Shown piece after piece: positions 6,791 through 8,421 of a stretch of 8,421 bases of DNA. Source of the DNA: an uncultured Methanomassiliicoccales archaeon (GTDB lineage: Archaea > Thermoplasmatota > Thermoplasmata > SG8-5); NCBI GenBank assembly GCA_938004075.1, contig CALKWP010000077.1, forward strand, positions 1 to 8,421, in the 5' to 3' direction. Made by a program: the position numbers and the translations under genes. The notes below the pieces were generated by a model that ran no database searches, had not been told where the DNA came from, and was given only the letters and a program-made list of their open reading frames with translations. The stretch's first letter is position 1. Each line of letters opens with the position of its first letter.

Positions 6791-7048
6791 TCATGCCTCC
6801 TTTTCAGGGCGCAATTCATATGAATATTCATTTATGACCGGGTTGGCGAGAAGGTTCTGGCACATCCTCTCCACCTGGGAGCGGGCATCTGACTCGTCAT
6901 CGGTGTTCAATCTGACAGAAAAGAACTTGGAGGTCTTGACCTCGGAGACCTGGCTGAAGCCGAGAAGCTCCATGGCTTTCAGGGTGTTCTTTCCCTCTGG
7001 GTCGGCAACGCCTTTTTTCAATTTTATCCTGATATCCGCAATGAACAT
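6791..7048 (-). CDS. purS: FGAM synthase subunit PurS
   Basis: PurS is the small dimeric subunit that bridges PurL and PurQ in the split FGAM synthase. The start is taken as ATG 7048, giving 85 residues: MFIADIRIKLKKGVADPEG, then a helix KNTLKAMELLGF, S-E-V-K-T-S-K-F-F-S-V-R-L, and a C-terminal NPVINEYSYEL. This is the classic PurS pattern (V.L..GV.DP.G..., LG...V..V..GK, NPVIE.Y). A GTG at 7057 in the same frame would add three residues. It is the first gene of the purine cluster, with a TATA-like box at 7079-7086, and its TGA is one base before the purL TTG start. Confidence 0.95.
   Translation of the reverse strand: MFIADIRIKLKKGVADPEGKNTLKAMELLGFSQVSEVKTSKFFSVRLNTDDESDARSQVERMCQNLLANPVINEYSYELRPEKEA
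6796..6801 (-). promoter_or_regulatory. Shine-Dalgarno site setting the purL TTG start
   Basis: AGGAGG on the minus strand lies inside the last codons of purS, six bases before TTG 6787-6789. It is the strongest ribosome-binding sequence in the window and the main reason to move the purL start downstream of the two ATG codons at 6831 and 6819. Confidence 0.75.
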
Positions 7049-7078
7049 ATTGACCACGGACTGGGATATTATGAAGGA

Positions 7079-7086
7079 TATTAAAA
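7079..7086 (-). promoter_or_regulatory. TATA-like box for the purine operon
   Basis: TTTTAATA on the minus strand. Its centre lies about 34 bases upstream of the purS ATG, so initiation some 25 bases downstream would leave a leader of about eight bases. Inferred by eye from spacing and composition. Confidence 0.45.
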
Positions 7087-7150
7087 CGTTCGCCGATGGC
7101 TTGAATTTAATACATTCTCATGCCCAACTAGAAACTGCCAATAGAAGGGT

Positions 7151-7250
7151 AAAAAATATGGGCAGAGCGCGTTTGGTGCGAAATACACCCCCTTTTGGGG
7201 ATGTTATACCGCCCAATGTTGGAGAGAGAACGCGCCCCGCCCAAGTGGGG
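7151..7250 (-). ncRNA. Possible structured RNA upstream of purS
   Basis: The 330-base gap between purS and the zinc-ribbon gene has no credible coding frame but holds a GC-rich foldable stretch. GGGCAGAGCGCGTT (7160-7173) pairs with AACGCGCCCCGCCC (7229-7242) at 12 of 14 positions, enclosing a CCCC-TTTT-GGGG hairpin (7189-7200) whose stem extends with ACA/TGT. Read on the minus strand, the long stem is followed three bases later by six T residues (7156-7151), like an RNA 3' end. CCCC 7235-7238 could instead pair with GGGG 7247-7250, giving an alternative fold. It could be a small RNA, a leader element for the purine operon, or a plus-strand RNA. I recognise no known family and it was not folded by software. 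Confidence 0.35.
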
Positions 7251-7341
7251 AAGAGTTTATCATGATTCTGTCAAATGCGATTCGGACAATGTTGCTGTGT
7301 CCCTAACTCCTTCTCTCTTAACCGATGGGAAATGTTTGGGG

Positions 7342-7350
7342 ATATTTATA
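7342..7350 (+). promoter_or_regulatory. TATA-like box for the zinc-ribbon gene
   Basis: ATATTTATA lies about 34 bases upstream of ATG 7381, the same geometry as the purS promoter. A second candidate, TTTTTATA (7366-7373), would fit an initiation site just upstream of the alternative ATG at 7411. Confidence 0.4.
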
Positions 7351-7380
7351 GCTTTATCCAGAGAGTTTTTATAGAGAATA

Positions 7381-7647
7381 ATGTTACGTGCCGTTTACTC
7401 CGTTAGGGGGATGGATTTGAGGAAGAATTATCTTTCGATAAGGACCGATATCCGGGAGTTCGAGAACCCGTCCGACATGTTTGGCCACTGCAGGAAATGC
7501 GGCCGGCAGCTAGTTGTACTGCCAGATGACCAGAGGTTCGGTTACTGCTTCGACTGCCTCGATCATACCCAGATATCCAGAAAGATGGAGATAGTCAACG
7601 GCAGGTCATTCTCAGTTCCGCACGAGAACGGCTACAGCCTGCACTGA
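7381..7647 (+). CDS. Small zinc-ribbon protein of unknown function
   Basis: The protein has 88 residues from ATG 7381, or 78 from ATG 7411, which has AGGGGG immediately before it with no spacer. The core is a zinc ribbon: HCRKCG (Cys37 and Cys40), a 15-residue hairpin QLVVLPDDQRFG, then YCFDCLDH (Cys56 and Cys59). Both pairs are C-x2-C and the spacing suits a single structural zinc. The flanks are polar, with no membrane segment. Such small archaeal proteins are often nucleic-acid or protein-binding, but nothing here assigns a role. It has its own upstream TATA-like boxes and converges on marC, ending in TGA. Confidence 0.7.
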   Translation: MLRAVYSVRGMDLRKNYLSIRTDIREFENPSDMFGHCRKCGRQLVVLPDDQRFGYCFDCLDHTQISRKMEIVNGRSFSVPHENGYSLH

Positions 7648-7692
7648 TTCATTTTTGAATATAAATTTATTAACTGGAGAATGCTTCGGCGA
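7648..7692. terminator. AT-rich convergent spacer
   Basis: This 45-base gap separates the 3' ends of the zinc-ribbon gene (plus) and marC (minus). It contains ATTTTTG just after the plus-strand stop and AT-rich sequence (ATATAAATTTATTAA) that is nearly symmetrical, suitable for transcription ending from both sides. No strong hairpin was seen. Confidence 0.35.
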
Positions 7693-8331
7693 TTATGTCA
7701 ATAACCCGCTCTTCAATCCCTCGATTATGAATTGAACTGCCATCGCCGCGAGTATGAGACCCATTATCCTGGAGAATGCCAGGGCGCCCATCCTCCCGAT
7801 CTTCTGGAAAAGCGTCTCCCCGTAATAGAGCAGGATGTAGCTGATTATCATCGTTACAAGTATTCCCAGGTAGACAGCGAAAATCAATGTCCAATTTGTC
7901 ACTGGACCAATTGTTGCATCGGATATGTAAATCATAACAGTGGTTATTGAGCCGGGGCCGGCGAACATCGGTATGCCCAGGGGCACGATTCCAACCGCTT
8001 CCCTCTGCAATGCCTCTTCCTTGTCCCGGTCGGTGACCTTTGACTTCGGGTGGCTGCCCTGGAGCATGGAAAACGCGATTGTGAGGAGGAGGATGCCGCC
8101 CGCGATCCTAAATGCAGGAATCGTGATGCTGAACAGCTTGAAGATGTAATTTCCGAGGAGGGCGAACACCGCCAGTATGCCGCCCGCGACGAGCGTCGTC
8201 TTCCTGATGACCGCATTCCTCTCCCGCCTGGAATAGCCCTGGGTAAGCGTCACGAAGAAGGAGATGTTGCCTACTGGGTTGACTATTGCGAATATTGCGA
8301 CAACGACCGTTATTATGGCTGCGATTTCCAT
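7693..8331 (-). CDS. MarC family (UPF0056) integral membrane protein
   Basis: The protein has 212 residues, typical for the family (about 200-220), with six hydrophobic segments at roughly residues 4-30, 43-63, 72-90, 115-138, 147-170 and 186-204. Two related conserved motifs are visible: IVNPVGNISFF (about 16-26) in the first half and VPLGIPMFAGPGSITT (about 116-131) in the second, the internal repeat seen in MarC/YchE/YhgN proteins. A charged cytoplasmic or external loop (about 92-112, SHPKSKVTDRDKEEALQRE) separates the halves. MarC was once linked to multiple antibiotic resistance, but that role was not upheld and the transported substrate is unknown. The ATG start has a TATA-like box 27 bases upstream and almost no leader. 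The stop is TAA. Confidence 0.92.
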   Translation of the reverse strand: MEIAAIITVVVAIFAIVNPVGNISFFVTLTQGYSRRERNAVIRKTTLVAGGILAVFALLGNYIFKLFSITIPAFRIAGGILLLTIAFSMLQGSHPKSKVTDRDKEEALQREAVGIVPLGIPMFAGPGSITTVMIYISDATIGPVTNWTLIFAVYLGILVTMIISYILLYYGETLFQKIGRMGALAFSRIMGLILAAMAVQFIIEGLKSGLLT

Positions 8332-8354
8332 TAAAAGCCCCAGCAGAGGCGCGG

Positions 8355-8361
8355 TATTTAA
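8355..8361 (-). promoter_or_regulatory. TATA-like box, leaderless marC promoter
   Basis: TTAAATA on the minus strand, centred 27 bases upstream of the marC ATG. That is the normal TATA-to-start-site distance in archaea, so the transcript is predicted to begin at or next to the start codon. No Shine-Dalgarno site is present, which agrees with leaderless translation. Confidence 0.5.
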
Positions 8362-8375
8362 GATTTATCATCAGT

Positions 8376-8421
8376 AGATCGGAAGAGCACACGTCTGAAC
8401 TCCAGTCACGAATCACCATCT
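8376..8421 (+). other. Illumina TruSeq read-2 adapter with index (artefact)
   Basis: Bases 8376-8409 match the TruSeq indexed adapter (AGATCGGAAGAGCACACGTC and onward to CCAGTCAC). They are followed by eight bases, GAATCACC, in the index position and then ATCT, the start of the P7 segment. Library sequence, not genome. Confidence 0.98.

Noticed and set aside
7160..7242. A tRNA, prompted by GGTGCGAAATAC resembling a T-loop.
   Set aside because: No cloverleaf, anticodon arm or matching acceptor stem of seven pairs could be drawn.
8108..8419. Minus-strand frame of 103 residues beginning V-I-R-D-W-S-S-D-V-C-S-S-D-L.
   Set aside because: Its N-terminus is translated Illumina adapter, a well-known contaminating peptide, and the rest is a shadow of marC in another frame.

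Overview
The window looks like an archaeal chromosome fragment, probably Thermoplasmatota-like (the lineage call is low confidence). The reasons are a moderately GC-rich sequence with AT-rich spacers, TATA-like boxes about 25 bases upstream of starts with little or no leader (marC, purS), GGTGA/GGAG Shine-Dalgarno sites inside the operon, a COG1831-type TatD relative, and a separate purS/purL/purQ set. The first 49 and last 46 bases are Illumina adapter sequence, so the biological insert runs from about 50 to 8375.

Layout: the 3' end of a lemA gene and a ygcG-like TPM-domain gene lie on the plus strand (50-1027). They converge at a short AT-rich inverted repeat on a six-gene minus-strand cluster: purS (7048-6791), purL (6789-4444), purQ (4447-3614), purC (3498-2602), a TatD-like hydrolase (2602-1763) and a RibD_C reductase (1750-1058). 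Most joints are tight (1 base between purS and purL, a 4-base overlap purL/purQ, a 1-base overlap purC/tatD), which suggests translational coupling. The exception is a 115-base spacer between purQ and purC holding an inverted repeat and a T7 run. Upstream of purS is a 330-base non-coding stretch with a possible structured RNA, then a small zinc-ribbon gene (plus, 7381-7647) converging on a marC gene (minus, 8331-7693).

PurS, PurL and PurQ together form FGAM synthase (step 4 of purine synthesis) and PurC is SAICAR synthase, so the cluster is a purine operon with two associated enzymes.

The main anomaly is purQ. Its reading frame is collinear with the long PurQ form for 277 residues but contains two in-frame TGA codons (codons 141 and 154), inside a patch of about 22% GC. 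The first TGA falls on the conserved Cys of the F-x-C-R motif; the second falls on a position I recall as often Cys in relatives. No other stop interrupts the frame, there is no extra length to remove as an intron, and the C-terminal half has no start codon of its own although it carries the catalytic His and Glu. This is either context-dependent UGA recoding, a recently broken gene, or a local sequence error. TGA ends several other genes here, so a global UGA reassignment is unlikely.
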